Shown here piece after piece: positions 48,537 through 59,939 of a DNA stretch of 64,000 nt. The stretch is from Pseudomonas bijieensis (GTDB lineage: Bacteria; Pseudomonadota; Gammaproteobacteria; Pseudomonadales; Pseudomonadaceae): positions 5,145,501 through 5,209,500 of the forward strand of contig NZ_CP048810.1 in the NCBI RefSeq assembly GCF_013347965.1. The letters run 5' to 3'. Every line of letters starts with the position of its first letter. The first letter of the stretch is position 1. The position numbers and the translations under genes were made by a program. The notes under the pieces are model-generated. The model worked only from the letters and a program-made list of their open reading frames with translations, was not told the origin of the DNA and did no database searches.

Positions 48537-48630
48537 TTGCCATCGTGAGCAGGCTCGCTCCTACAGGTGATCGATTTCTCTCAGGAAGAACGCAATCCAA
48601 TGTGGGAGCGAGCCTGCTCGCGATGGCGGC
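48537..48630. repeat. REP doublet, opposite arm order
   Basis: GCCATCGTGAGCAGGCTCGCTCCTAC then GTGGGAGCGAGCCTGCTCGCGATGGC; the left unit has point changes. Confidence 0.85.
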
Positions 48631-48659
48631 GGTACTTCAACACATATGGATGGACAAGC

Positions 48660-48956
48660 TCAGCGCCCACGCTTGCTGGTAATCTGCACCAGCCGATTGC
48701 CCACGAAACGCAGGTATTGATACATGCCGCTGTTGGGGCCGTAGGTCCATTCTTCCACCGGGTACTCTTCCCGACGATTGACACTGCGCTTATAGCCCAG
48801 GTCATCCCGCGCCACCGGCTCCCCGCACTTGCGCAGCACTTCACTCGAGCGGTCGCCGACGCTGATCAACTGGCTGCCGCAGCGCAGCGTTTCGGCTGCC
48901 GACACTTGGCCAGCGACAAGCAGTAGCGTCAGGCTGAGGCCGTACAAGTGCTTCAT
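48660..48956 (-). CDS. DUF2845 domain periplasmic protein
   Basis: A 98-residue exported protein with signal peptide MKHLYGLSLTLLLVAGQVSA and the DUF2845 core LRCGSQLISVGDRSSEVLRKCGEP, whose two Cys probably form a disulfide. The C-terminal part WTYGPNSGMYQYLRFVGNRLVQI is conserved in the family. The ATG at 48956 is one base after the DUF748 stop, so translation is probably coupled; an in-frame ATG at 48968 overlaps that stop. Function unknown. Confidence 0.85.
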   Translation of the reverse strand: MKHLYGLSLTLLLVAGQVSAAETLRCGSQLISVGDRSSEVLRKCGEPVARDDLGYKRSVNRREEYPVEEWTYGPNSGMYQYLRFVGNRLVQITSKRGR

Positions 48957-48957
48957 C

Positions 48958-51891
48958 TTATTCGGCATCCAGATGCATAGGCGTGATCACGCGACCGTCG
49001 CTCTCGGCCTGGCCGAGGCTGGCGTCGATGAAATACACGCGGTCGTCGGCCAGTTGCCCTTTGTCCACCAGGAAGTCCTTGATACTGCTGGCCCGTTCCT
49101 GTCCAAGTTGGCGCAGGAGCACGTCACTGCCACTCCAGAACTTGATCACGCCTTCACGCAGTTTCTCGATACGCGCCTTTTTGTCCAGTTGCGTCCATTC
49201 GGCGGGCGGCTGGGTCTTGAGGCGGGTGCGGTAGATGCCTTCGAGCAGTGGTGGTTTTTCATCCTCGGGCACCTGTATCAGCGAGGCCTGGGCCGGTACC
49301 TTATCGCCCCGACGCTGCAGCATCTTGTAGTAGTTGTACTGGTACTCGCGCTCCAGGCGCTGGGCGGCGAGCAGCGGGCCGTCGCTGCTCTCGGCGGCGG
49401 TGCCTTCGATCTCCAGGCGCAGCTCCGGACGTTTACCCAGGGCCTCGGACAGCTTGAGCAGTACACCTTCGTTTTCCTTGCTCAGATCGCTGGAGCCGGG
49501 AGCGAACGACACACTGCCCAGGTCCTCAGAACTGCCACCGGCCACCAATCCGCCAATGAGCTTGAACGGCGCCTGGGCCGCTCGTACCACCAGGTTGCGC
49601 AGGGTCTGCCAGATGATTGGCATGACGCTGAATTGCGGATCGTTGAGATCGCCGGACACCGGCAGTTCGATGGAAATCTTGCCGTCGGAGTCCTTCAGCA
49701 GTGCGACAGCCAACTTGAGTGGCAGGCTCACGGCATCCGGGCTGTCGACTTTTTCCCCCAATTGCAGTTGCTCGACCACCACCTTGTTCTCCGCCTGGAG
49801 CTTGCCCTGGGTGATCCGGTAATGCAGGTCGAGATTGAGCCGGCCCTTCCGGATGCGATAGCCAGCGAACTTGCCGGAGTAGGGGGTCAGGGTGGTCAAC
49901 TCGACCCGTTTGAAGCTGGTGGCGATGTCGAGGCTGGCCATCGGGTCGAAGGGGTTGACCGCACCCTTGATGGTGACCGGTGCATAGCGATCGACCTTGC
50001 CCTTGATGTCCACGCTGGCCGGTTTGGCCTGGCGGCTGTCGATGGTGCCGATCTGGCCGTTGAGCTGCTGGATGGCCGTGGCGAAGTTTGGGGTCAGGCT
50101 GAAGTCGGCGAAGTTGGCCGAGCCGTCGTTAATGGCAATGCCGCCGATATGGATACCCAGCGGTTTTTCCTGGGAGGCCGGTTTTGCCGCGGTTTTCTTC
50201 GTGCCGCTGTCGGCCGGTTGTGGGATCAGCAGGTCATCGACATTGGTGGTGCGGTCGTCGTTGATCATGAAGCGCGCGTACGGCTGGAACAGGTTGACCT
50301 TGTCGATGGACAGGCTGTCTCCGTGCTGATAGTTCAGGCCCTCGAGGACCAGGCTCTGCCACTTGAGGAAATCGCGGGTCTTGAGGGTGTCGAGGGTGTG
50401 CAACTGATCGACCTGGGCGCGACCGGTAACGGCGAATGCCAGCGGCTCGGTGCTCTTGAGATCCACCGCCAGGTCGCTGCCGAGCATCCCGGAGCGTAAT
50501 TCCAGGCGAATGAATGGGTTGATGTACGACTGGGCAACACGCAGGTCGACGTCCTGGGTCTTGACCTTGAGTCGGGCGCTGATCGGGTTCAGGTTGACCT
50601 CGCCGTCGGCCAGGATCTTGCCCTGTTTGCCTATCCCGGTGTCCAGCTTGAGGGTAAAGGGCGAGCCGTTGAGGGTGTCGTAGTTCTGCAGGTCGAGGTT
50701 CAGCGGGCCGACCTCCAGTGCCACGGCGGGCTGCGCCTGGCGGTCGGCCAGGTGCACCTGGTAGTTGCGCAGTTGCACGTCCTTCAACATCACCTGCCAC
50801 GGTTTGCTGGGCGGTGCCGGTTCAGCTTTTGGCGAATCGGCCGCTGCCGGTGCGGACGCCGGTTCAGCCTTGACCTGGGGTTTGGCCGGCTGGCTGGCGA
50901 AGAGTTTCTGCCAATCCAGTTGTCCGTCCGCCTCGCGTGCGGCCCAGGTTTCCAGCTTCTGGCTGCGGATCTTGCCCACCACCACTTGCTGCTTGGCCAG
51001 GTCCACCGTGGTTTCACTGACGTCCAGGCGTTCGAGTTTCACCAGTGGACGGCCATCGGGGGCCTTGATGGCGAAAGGTGCGACGCTGATGGCGACGTTG
51101 TTGAGCAACAACTCGGTGCCCTTGGCCAGGTTCAGCTTGTAGTCGGTGCTGAGGTTCAGGATGCCGTTTTCCAACACCAGCGGTACGGCGTCGCGCACAT
51201 AGGGCCACCAGGCTTTCATCTGGCCGCCGGTGACTTTGAGCGTGCCTTGGGAGGCGATCGGCGTGAGGCTGAAATTACCGGTCCAGTCGATCTGCCCGCC
51301 TTCTGGGCCGGCGGCCACCAGGGTCATGTCGGCATTGTCGTCGGGCAGGGTGCTGAGATTTTTCAGCTCGAAATCGAGGGTGTCGTAGAGAAATTCGATG
51401 GGCTCGCTGGGACGCAGGTCCTGGAAATGCACATAACCGCCGGCCAACTTGATGCGATCGACCCGCAGGGGGAACGGTTTGGCCTCGGGGTCGGCGGGCG
51501 TCGGTTCGCTGGCCGGCAGCTTGAACAGGCCCAGCAGGTTCAGCTGGCCGTCGTTGGTGAACACCACTTCGGTCTTGGGCTTGTCCAGTTCGATGTCGAC
51601 CAGATGCAGGGCGCCGGACCACAGGCTATCGAGTTGCAGGTTGGCGTAGAGCCGTTCGAAGCCGACCTGCTCCTTGCCCGGTTCGCCGATATTCAGGCCC
51701 CAGAGGGTGACTTCCAGACTGAAGGGATTGAGTTCTATACGCTGGATCTGGGCCGGCACCGTCGCAAGGGCGGCCAATTGCTGGTTGGCGATGCGCAAGG
51801 CAATGCCCGGCAATATCAGGAAACCCAACAGGCTGTAGAGGGCCAGTGCGGTCAACAGAGCGCCGATAGCGCGAATCAATCCTTTGGGCAT
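48958..51891 (-). CDS. DUF748 / AsmA-like large envelope protein
   Basis: A protein of about 977 residues. One N-terminal membrane helix (GLIRAIGALLTALALYSLLGFLILPGIAL) is followed by a long beta-rich DUF748 region typical of AsmA-like, lipid-transport-type proteins, and a C-terminal OmpA-like part (FAPGSSDLSKENEGVLLKLSEALGKRPELRLEIEG). The family is thought to span the periplasm; a role in lipid transfer is inference. The ATG at 51891 (MPKGL) is the family start as I recall; ATGs at 51903 and 51939 are also in frame. It forms a unit with the DUF2845 gene. Confidence 0.85.
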   Translation of the reverse strand: MPKGLIRAIGALLTALALYSLLGFLILPGIALRIANQQLAALATVPAQIQRIELNPFSLEVTLWGLNIGEPGKEQVGFERLYANLQLDSLWSGALHLVDIELDKPKTEVVFTNDGQLNLLGLFKLPASEPTPADPEAKPFPLRVDRIKLAGGYVHFQDLRPSEPIEFLYDTLDFELKNLSTLPDDNADMTLVAAGPEGGQIDWTGNFSLTPIASQGTLKVTGGQMKAWWPYVRDAVPLVLENGILNLSTDYKLNLAKGTELLLNNVAISVAPFAIKAPDGRPLVKLERLDVSETTVDLAKQQVVVGKIRSQKLETWAAREADGQLDWQKLFASQPAKPQVKAEPASAPAAADSPKAEPAPPSKPWQVMLKDVQLRNYQVHLADRQAQPAVALEVGPLNLDLQNYDTLNGSPFTLKLDTGIGKQGKILADGEVNLNPISARLKVKTQDVDLRVAQSYINPFIRLELRSGMLGSDLAVDLKSTEPLAFAVTGRAQVDQLHTLDTLKTRDFLKWQSLVLEGLNYQHGDSLSIDKVNLFQPYARFMINDDRTTNVDDLLIPQPADSGTKKTAAKPASQEKPLGIHIGGIAINDGSANFADFSLTPNFATAIQQLNGQIGTIDSRQAKPASVDIKGKVDRYAPVTIKGAVNPFDPMASLDIATSFKRVELTTLTPYSGKFAGYRIRKGRLNLDLHYRITQGKLQAENKVVVEQLQLGEKVDSPDAVSLPLKLAVALLKDSDGKISIELPVSGDLNDPQFSVMPIIWQTLRNLVVRAAQAPFKLIGGLVAGGSSEDLGSVSFAPGSSDLSKENEGVLLKLSEALGKRPELRLEIEGTAAESSDGPLLAAQRLEREYQYNYYKMLQRRGDKVPAQASLIQVPEDEKPPLLEGIYRTRLKTQPPAEWTQLDKKARIEKLREGVIKFWSGSDVLLRQLGQERASSIKDFLVDKGQLADDRVYFIDASLGQAESDGRVITPMHLDAE

Positions 51892-52012
51892 GTGCGGCTT
51901 CATCTTGGTGTGAATTCGGAATGCCTTGGAGTATGGCATGCGTTTACGGTTCCGAAGCCACTGTGATTTATGAGATTTGTCTGGTTTTCTCGGTAAGAAT
52001 TTCGACGCGGGC

Positions 52013-53029
52013 CTAGAGCTGGAGGATCAACGTCTTGAGCGGCGGTTGCTGATCCAGCGAGGGGAAATCGCCGCCAGGCGTCAGCACGCTCCATTCGCGC
52101 ACCGGCCGGCCAGCCTTTTCCGCGCAACGCAACACCTGCTCGCGCCAGTCGTCCATGGACACTTTTGCCAGGTTGTTGCAGCAGATCAGTACGCCATTGT
52201 CGGCGGTGGTGAGCAGCGCCGGTTTCAGCAAGCTTTGGTAGTCACGCAACAGGTCGACGGTGCCGAACGCACTTTTCGCCCAGGCCGGTGGGTCGAGCAG
52301 CACGAGGTCGTACTGGCGTTGCTCCAGGCGCGCGTAGCTTGGCAGTTTCTGCCCGCGACGCTGGCTGATGGGCAGGCCGGCCAGTTGGCGGATCGCCGGG
52401 AAGTAATCCGACTGCACGAATTCCATCGGCGGCAAATCGGGGTTGAGCAGGCCGTTTTCGCGGCCCACCGCCAGGTTGCCCTCGGCGAAGTCCAGGTTGC
52501 ACACCTCCCGCGCGCCACCGGCCGCAGCACTCAGGCCAACGCCGCAGGTATAGGCGAACAGGTTCAGCACGCTTTTGTCGCGGCTGTGTTCCTTGACCCA
52601 GCCCCGGGCGTTGCGCAGGTCGAGAAACAACAGTGGATCCTGCCCGGCATGGCGGCCGCGAACGCGATAATTCAAGCCCCATTCATGTCCGACCAGGTCT
52701 TGCAGGGCGGCCTCGTCAGCCTGATAGACCGTGTCCTGGCGGTCGATGCGCGAATTGCCCCGGGCGCGGTCGTTGTAGACCAACAAGGTTTCCAGGCCCA
52801 GCCATTCGTTGACGATGCCATGCAGTTGCAGCAGGTCGTCGCGCTCCAGTGATTGATGGAAGCTCTGCACCAGCAGTTGCGGGCCGTAGCGGTCGACGGT
52901 CAGGCCGGGCGCGCCTTCCTGGCTGCCGTGGAACAGGCGATAGCAATCGGTGCCTTGCTCATGCAATTGGCCAAGCAGTTCCTGACGCTGGTCGAGGGCG
53001 GCGCGCAGCGCCTGATTCAAGGAAGACAT
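52013..53029 (-). CDS. class I SAM-dependent rRNA methyltransferase (RlmI-like)
   Basis: A 338-residue RlmI/RlmK-type methyltransferase without an obvious PUA domain. The central PGLTVDRYG motif, the SAM site SVLNLFAYTCGVGLSAAAGGA, and the catalytic DLVLLDPPAWAKS (with DPPAF/W) are present. RlmI-type enzymes methylate a 23S rRNA cytosine at C5. Substrate here is not certain because the PUA domain differs. It is monocistronic. Confidence 0.88.
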   Translation of the reverse strand: MSSLNQALRAALDQRQELLGQLHEQGTDCYRLFHGSQEGAPGLTVDRYGPQLLVQSFHQSLERDDLLQLHGIVNEWLGLETLLVYNDRARGNSRIDRQDTVYQADEAALQDLVGHEWGLNYRVRGRHAGQDPLLFLDLRNARGWVKEHSRDKSVLNLFAYTCGVGLSAAAGGAREVCNLDFAEGNLAVGRENGLLNPDLPPMEFVQSDYFPAIRQLAGLPISQRRGQKLPSYARLEQRQYDLVLLDPPAWAKSAFGTVDLLRDYQSLLKPALLTTADNGVLICCNNLAKVSMDDWREQVLRCAEKAGRPVREWSVLTPGGDFPSLDQQPPLKTLILQL

Positions 53030-53124
53030 GCTGGGCGCGCCTTTGAGAAATGAGGCGCGGGAGTTTAGCAGTTATGAAAGATCGGGTTTGAGGTTGCATC
53101 AGGCTGCGAACCCGATACGGTCCC

Positions 53125-53212
53125 GTGGCGAGGGAGCTTGCTCCCGCTGGGCTGCGCAGCGGCCCTATGATTTTTGTGCTACGCACTCCAGCGGAGCAAG
53201 CTCCCTCGCCAC
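53125..53212. repeat. second-family REP doublet (GTGGCGAGGGAG)
   Basis: GTGGCGAGGGAGCTTGCTCCCGCTGG and the inverted CCAGCGGAGCAAGCTCCCTCGCCAC flank a short GGGCTGCGCAGC palindrome. It lies between the methyltransferase and acs. Confidence 0.9.
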
Positions 53213-53224
53213 AGGTTCTTGTGC

Positions 53225-55162
<1,938 letters not shown>

Positions 55163-55245
55163 GACGGTTCCTTATTCTTGTTTTTGCGACAAGTCATAAA
55201 GATGCGCCCAGTAGCGGGAGGGTTCAAGTCATGTACAAAGCAACT

Positions 55246-55364
55246 GTGGGAGCGAGCTTGGTGGGGGCAAAGTTTGCTCGCGATGACGTCGTCACATTCA
55301 ACGGATAGGTTGATGTCAGACCGCTATCGCGAGCAAGCTTTGCTCCCACCAAGCCCGCTCCCAC
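55246..55364. repeat. REP doublet nested inside another REP
   Basis: An inner doublet (GTGGGGGCAAAGTTTGCTCGCGA ... TCGCGAGCAAGCTTTGCTCCCAC) is flanked by the two halves GTGGGAGCGAGCTTG and CAAGCCCGCTCCCAC of an outer unit. It looks like one REPIN inserted into the loop of a single REP. Confidence 0.8.
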
Positions 55365-55386
55365 AGGGGGAGTGAAAACCCAGGGA

Positions 55387-57051
55387 TCAGCCGCGATGAC
55401 GCCCGCGGAAGTAGTTGATCAAGCCCTGGGTCGAGGCATCTTCGGCCGGGCTTTCTTCGCTGCCCACCAGGCGGTTGTAGACGCCCTTGCCCAGTTCCTT
55501 GCCCAGTTCCACGCCCCATTGGTCGAAGGCGTTGATGCCCCAGACCACGCTCTGCACGAACACCTTGTGTTCATACAGCGCCACCAATGCGCCGAGGCGC
55601 CGTGGGCTGATGCGTTCGACCACCAGGGTATTGCTCGGACGGTTGCCGGGGATCACCTTGTGGGAGGCCAGTTTCTGCACCTCTTCTTCGCTGGCGCCCT
55701 TGTCCCGCAGTTCGGCTTCGGCTTCGGCGCGGGTCTTGCCGAGCATCAGCGCCTGGCTCTGGGACAGGCAGTTGGCGTACAGCCACTGGTGGTGATCGGA
55801 AACCGGGTTGAAGCTGACGATCGGCACGATGAAGTCGGCCGGGATCAACTGGGTGCCTTGGTGCAGCAACTGGTGATAGGCGTGCTGGCCGTTGCAACCG
55901 ACGCCGCCCCAGATCACCGGGCCCGTGTCGGTCGACACCGGCGTGCCGTCCTGGCGCACGCTCTTGCCGTTGGACTCCATGTCCAGTTGCTGCAAGTGCT
56001 TGGTGATGTTGCGCAGGTAATGGTCGTACGGCAGGATCGCGTGGCTCTGCGCGCCCCAGAAGTTGCCGTACCACACGCCCAGCAGTGCCAGGAGCACCGG
56101 CATGTTCTGCTCGAACGGTGCGCTCTGGAAATGCTGGTCCATGGAATAGGCCCCGGACAGCAACTCCTTGAAGTTCGACATGCCGATGGCCAGGGCGATC
56201 GGCAGGCCGATGGCCGACCACAGCGAGTAGCGCCCGCCGACCCAGTCCCACATCGGGAAGATGTTTTCTTCGCGAATACCGAAGGCCACGGCGGCGGCGT
56301 TGTTGCTCGACACGGCGATAAAGTGGCGATACAGCTCCGCTTCGGAACCGCCCTGGGCCAGATACCAGGCGCGGGCTGCCTGGGCGTTCTTCAGGGTTTC
56401 GAGGGTGTTGAAGGATTTCGACGAAACGATGAACAGCGTGGTTTCGGCGCGCAGCTTCATGGTCAGTTCATGGAATTCGCTGCCGTCGATGTTCGCCAGA
56501 TAGTGGCAGCGAACGCCTTTTTGCGCGTAGGACAACAGCGCTTCGGAAACCAGTTCCGGGCCGAGGAAAGAGCCGCCGATACCGATGTTCACCACGTCGG
56601 TGATGGGCTTTTCGGTGTAGCCGCGCCACAGGCCGTCGTGAATGCGGCCGACCAGGTCGGTGATCTGGTTCAGCACTTTATGTACGTCTGGCATCACGTT
56701 GACACCGTTGACCAGCAATTTGTCGCCCACTGGCCGACGCAGGGCGGTGTGCAAGGCAGGGCGGTTTTCCGAGGCGTTGACGATTTCGCCTTCGAACAGC
56801 GACTTGATCGCGCCCTTGAGGTCGACTTCGTTGGCCAGGCCCACCAGCAGGTCGCGGGTCTGGGCATTGATCAGGTTTTTCGAGTAGTCGAGAAACAGGC
56901 CGCAGCTCGACAGGGTGAATTGAGTGAAACGCTGCGGATCGGCATTGAACGCTTCGCGCATGCTGAAATCCTGCATGGCTTTGCGGTGGTCATTCAGCGC
57001 TTGCCAGGCTGGCAGAGCGGTCACGTCATGAGGGGTTCGGTAATACGCCAT
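55387..57051 (-). CDS. pgi: glucose-6-phosphate isomerase
   Basis: A 554-residue enzyme interconverting glucose-6-phosphate and fructose-6-phosphate. Motifs visible are [18 protein letters not shown], the phosphate-binding [10 protein letters not shown], the PGI signature [13 protein letters not shown], and the C-terminal [17 protein letters not shown] pattern as [15 protein letters not shown]. In pseudomonads that use the Entner-Doudoroff cycle it mainly works in the gluconeogenic direction. The start [13 protein letters not shown] at 57051 is normal. Confidence 0.96.
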   Translation of the reverse strand: MAYYRTPHDVTALPAWQALNDHRKAMQDFSMREAFNADPQRFTQFTLSSCGLFLDYSKNLINAQTRDLLVGLANEVDLKGAIKSLFEGEIVNASENRPALHTALRRPVGDKLLVNGVNVMPDVHKVLNQITDLVGRIHDGLWRGYTEKPITDVVNIGIGGSFLGPELVSEALLSYAQKGVRCHYLANIDGSEFHELTMKLRAETTLFIVSSKSFNTLETLKNAQAARAWYLAQGGSEAELYRHFIAVSSNNAAAVAFGIREENIFPMWDWVGGRYSLWSAIGLPIALAIGMSNFKELLSGAYSMDQHFQSAPFEQNMPVLLALLGVWYGNFWGAQSHAILPYDHYLRNITKHLQQLDMESNGKSVRQDGTPVSTDTGPVIWGGVGCNGQHAYHQLLHQGTQLIPADFIVPIVSFNPVSDHHQWLYANCLSQSQALMLGKTRAEAEAELRDKGASEEEVQKLASHKVIPGNRPSNTLVVERISPRRLGALVALYEHKVFVQSVVWGINAFDQWGVELGKELGKGVYNRLVGSEESPAEDASTQGLINYFRGRHRG

Positions 57052-57307
57052 CGCTGCGGGTTTCCTTTTTTACTTGAACGACCTTTTGTACACTAAAAAT
57101 TCCGACGCGGCTCGAGGTGGGCGTGCGGACACTGCGTCGACACGATCGCCGGACGCAGGGCGACTACAGTAAACCTCGCGTTGCGATCTGTCTTGACTTT
57201 GTAAGACCGGTTCCCGGTACTTTTTTATACAACGGGGGTGGGACGGGGCCGACAGACGGAAACGCGATGAGGTCTTGCGGACAAACTGAGTTGTTGTGGG
57301 GGGGCTT

Positions 57308-57397
57308 GTGGGAGCAAAGCTTGCTCGCGACGACGAGGTCACATTCAACACCTATGTTGACTATCAGACCGCTATCGCGAGCAAGCTTTGCTCCCAC
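57308..57397. repeat. REP doublet in the pgi-panC gap
   Basis: Facing GTGGGAGCAAAGCTTGCTCGCGA units. The 375-bp gap 57052-57426 holds this and a short ACCGG-ttc-CCGGT hairpin with a T-run (about 57206-57226). No panD gene, which I would expect here, is found. Confidence 0.9.
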
Positions 57398-57426
57398 GGG
57401 CCTCCTCCCGCGGGGTGTGCGTTGGT

Positions 57427-58288
57427 TCAGGCGGGGGTGTCGAGATCCAGATGCAAGTTGTCGATCAGGCGCGTGGTACCGAGGAAGGCCGCCACCAGAA
57501 TGACCAGGTCGCGGTCCTCGCTCGACGCCGGGCGCAGGGTCTTGGCGTGACGGATTTCCAGATAATCGGGGAGCAGGCCAGCGGCTTCGAGTTGCTTGAG
57601 CTGCTCGCCGATCAGCGCCGGGGAAGTCCCGTTGGCCCTGCCTGATCGCTTCGGCGATCTGGCTCAGGCTGCGATAGACCACGGGCGCGACGGCGCGTTG
57701 CTCCGGGCTGAGGAAGCCATTGCGCGACGACAGCGCCAGGCCGTCCTCGGCACGGACGGTCGGCTCGCCGATGATCTGGATCGGCATGTTCAAGTCATGG
57801 ACCAGGGCGCGAATCACCGCCAGTTGCTGGAAGTCTTTCTGGCCAAACACCGCCAGGTCAGGCTGGACCATGTTGAACAGTTTGCTGACCACCGTCGCCA
57901 CACCCTCGAAATGCCCTGGACGGCTGGCGCCGCACAAGCCTTCGGACAATTGCGGGACGCTGACCCGGGTTTGTCCGGCCATGCCGTCGGGGTACATCTC
58001 TTCGACGCTGGGAGCGAACAGCAGATGGCAGCCGGCCTGGAGTAGTTTTTCCTGGTCGGCCGCCAGGGTGCGGGGGTATTTGTCCAGGTCTTCGCCGGCG
58101 CCGAATTGCAGCGGATTGACGAAAATGCTCGCCACCACGAAGTCGGCCCGTTGCGCAGCCTTGGTCACCAGCGCCATATGACCGCTGTGCAGGTTGCCCA
58201 TGGTCGGTACGAAGGCGATGCGTTTGCCTTCGCCGCGGGCACGGGCCACGGCGGCCCGCAGTTCGCGTACGGTTTTGACGGTGTTCAT
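57427..58288 (-). pseudogene. panC: pantothenate synthetase, frameshifted (or sequencing error)
   Basis: PanC ligates pantoate and beta-alanine with ATP. From the ATG at 58288 the frame is normal: [14 protein letters not shown] (HxGH-type site), [16 protein letters not shown], and [12 protein letters not shown]. After the residues ...[11 protein letters not shown] the frame is lost at a run of four G (57620-57623, plus strand); with three G the normal C-terminus resumes in the -1 frame as [17 protein letters not shown] ... [12 protein letters not shown] with a stop at 57427. The whole is 862 bases, one more than a multiple of three. The corrected product would have 286 residues, the usual length. 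As written, the gene encodes a chimeric 374-residue frame ending at 57164. It overlaps panB by ATGA. Confidence 0.85.
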
Positions 58289-59085
58289 GCGGAGAATCCG
58301 TGTTCAATGCCTGGGAAGGTGGCTGCCTTGACTTCAGCGACGTAGGCACCCAGGGCCGCCTGGATGGAGGTTTGCCCGGTCATGAAGTTCTTCACGAACT
58401 TGGGCACGCGACCGGTGATCGACAGCCCGAGCATGTCGTGCAGGACCAGCACCTGGCCGTCGGTGGCGCTACCGGCGCCGATCCCGATGACCGGGATCTT
58501 CACCGCCTGGGTGATTTCTTCAGCCAGTTCGCTGGGCACGCATTCAAGCAGCAACATCGCCGCGCCAGCCTGCTCCAGTGCAATGGCATCGGCGCGCATC
58601 TGCCGCGCCTGGTTTTCATTGCGGCCCTGGACTTTGTAGCCACCGAGGATGTTCACCGCTTGCGGGGTCAGGCCCAAGTGCGCGCACACCGGGATACCGC
58701 GCTCGGCCAGTAACCGAATCGAATCGGCCAGCCACAACGCGCCTTCGACCTTGACCATGTGGGCACCGGCCTGCATCAGCATGGCGCTGTTGGTCATGGT
58801 TTGTTCGAGGGTGGCGTAGGCCATGAACGGCAGGTCGGCGAGGATCAGTGCATCGGTGTTACCGCGTTTGACAGCGGCTACATGGTAGGCCATCTCGGCG
58901 GTGGTCACCGGCAGCGTGCTGTCGTGACCTTGCAGCACCATGCCGAGGGAATCGCCCACCAGCAACACTTCGACACCGGCCTCGTTGCAGGCGTGGGCGA
59001 AGGTCGCGTCATAGCAGGTCAGCATGGCGATTTTCTCACCTTTTTGCTTGAGACCTTGCAGCGTGGTCAGGGTAATAGCTGGCAT
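58285..59085 (-). CDS. panB: 3-methyl-2-oxobutanoate hydroxymethyltransferase
   Basis: A 266-residue TIM-barrel enzyme making ketopantoate from ketoisovalerate and methylene-THF. Motifs: [41 protein letters not shown], with the metal-binding Asp in GDSLG, and VKVEGALWL and [22 protein letters not shown]. The ATG at 59085 ([10 protein letters not shown]) is supported by GAGG upstream; the longer frame is not family-like. Its stop overlaps the panC start (ATGA). Confidence 0.96.
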   Translation of the reverse strand: MPAITLTTLQGLKQKGEKIAMLTCYDATFAHACNEAGVEVLLVGDSLGMVLQGHDSTLPVTTAEMAYHVAAVKRGNTDALILADLPFMAYATLEQTMTNSAMLMQAGAHMVKVEGALWLADSIRLLAERGIPVCAHLGLTPQAVNILGGYKVQGRNENQARQMRADAIALEQAGAAMLLLECVPSELAEEITQAVKIPVIGIGAGSATDGQVLVLHDMLGLSITGRVPKFVKNFMTGQTSIQAALGAYVAEVKAATFPGIEHGFSA

Positions 59086-59349
59086 GAAAAAGTCCTCATT
59101 AGGCGCTCGTGAATTACTGCGAGTAACGCGCATGATTCGTCATTTATACAGGCGCACCCTCTATGCGTGGTGCTTGTAAGGCCTGGACTGCGCCCTTTAA
59201 ACGCCGCGTTGGCGGCAACGGGACGCCTATAGTCGTGAGGAGCACTCGGGAAGTCAATTGGATGTGTTACCGCCGGGTGTTACCGGGGTTACTGATGCGT
59301 TTCAGCGTAGAGGGAGTGTCCCGGATCTGACTGTCCGGTACCGGATCCT

Positions 59350-59437
59350 GTGGGAGCGAGCCTGCTCGCGATAGCGGTGTGTCAGTCGACATATACATTG
59401 ACTGATCCGCCGCTACCGCGAGCAGGCTCGCTCCCAC
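59350..59437. repeat. REP doublet between panB and folK
   Basis: GTGGGAGCGAGCCTGCTCGCGA and its inverted copy. The 365-bp gap 59086-59450 holds this and presumably the panB promoter; no gene is seen. Confidence 0.9.
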
Positions 59438-59450
59438 AAGGGTATCTATG

Positions 59451-59936
59451 TCAGTTGGGAGGCAAGCGTTCCAGGCCGACGAATGGGCACGCCGCAAGCA
59501 GGTCCTTGAGCCGGCGCCCATCGGCCAGGCGCAGGTCGGCGGGCGCCAACTCGGCCAGTGGATACAGCACGAAGGCCCGGGCCTGCATGTGGTAATGGGG
59601 GACCTTGAGGCGGGGCTCGTCGATCAGGCGATCACCAAACAGCAGGATGTCCAGGTCCAGGGTGCGCGGGCCCCAGCGTTCGAGGCGTTCGCGACCCTGT
59701 CCGGTTTCGATGGCTTGCAGCGCATCGAGCAGATCCAACGGCGCCAGGTGGCTGTCCAGCGCCGCCACCGCGTTGGTATAGCGCGGCTGGCCGGGCAGCA
59801 GGGAATCGCTTTGATAAAACGCCGAGACCCCCACCAGTTGGGTCTCGGGCAATTGCGCCAGCGCCTGGACGGCACAGCGCAATTGTTCGGCGGGTTCGGC
59901 CAGGTTGCTGCCCATGCCGATGTAGATGCGTTCCAT
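59451..59936 (-). CDS. folK: 6-hydroxymethyl-dihydropterin pyrophosphokinase
   Basis: A 161-residue HPPK of folate biosynthesis. The motif RWGPRTLDLDILLFGDRLIDEPRLKVPHYHMQARAFVLYPLAELAP is the family signature, with the two metal-binding Asp in LDLDILL. The N-terminus IYIGMGSNL fits the family. It starts 3 bases after the pcnB stop and is cotranscribed with it. Confidence 0.96.
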   Translation of the reverse strand: MERIYIGMGSNLAEPAEQLRCAVQALAQLPETQLVGVSAFYQSDSLLPGQPRYTNAVAALDSHLAPLDLLDALQAIETGQGRERLERWGPRTLDLDILLFGDRLIDEPRLKVPHYHMQARAFVLYPLAELAPADLRLADGRRLKDLLAACPFVGLERLPPN

Positions 59937-59939
59937 CGA

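Noticed and set aside
49000..51900. DUF748 gene as part of a secretion system with DUF2845
   Set aside because: Only these two genes are coupled; no other secretion components are near, and both families have broad distribution.
57117..57503. Plus-strand open frame of 128 codons in the pgi-panC gap as a possible new gene or panD remnant
   Set aside because: It spans the REP doublet and the panC 3' end, lacks a ribosome site, and shows no aspartate decarboxylase motif.
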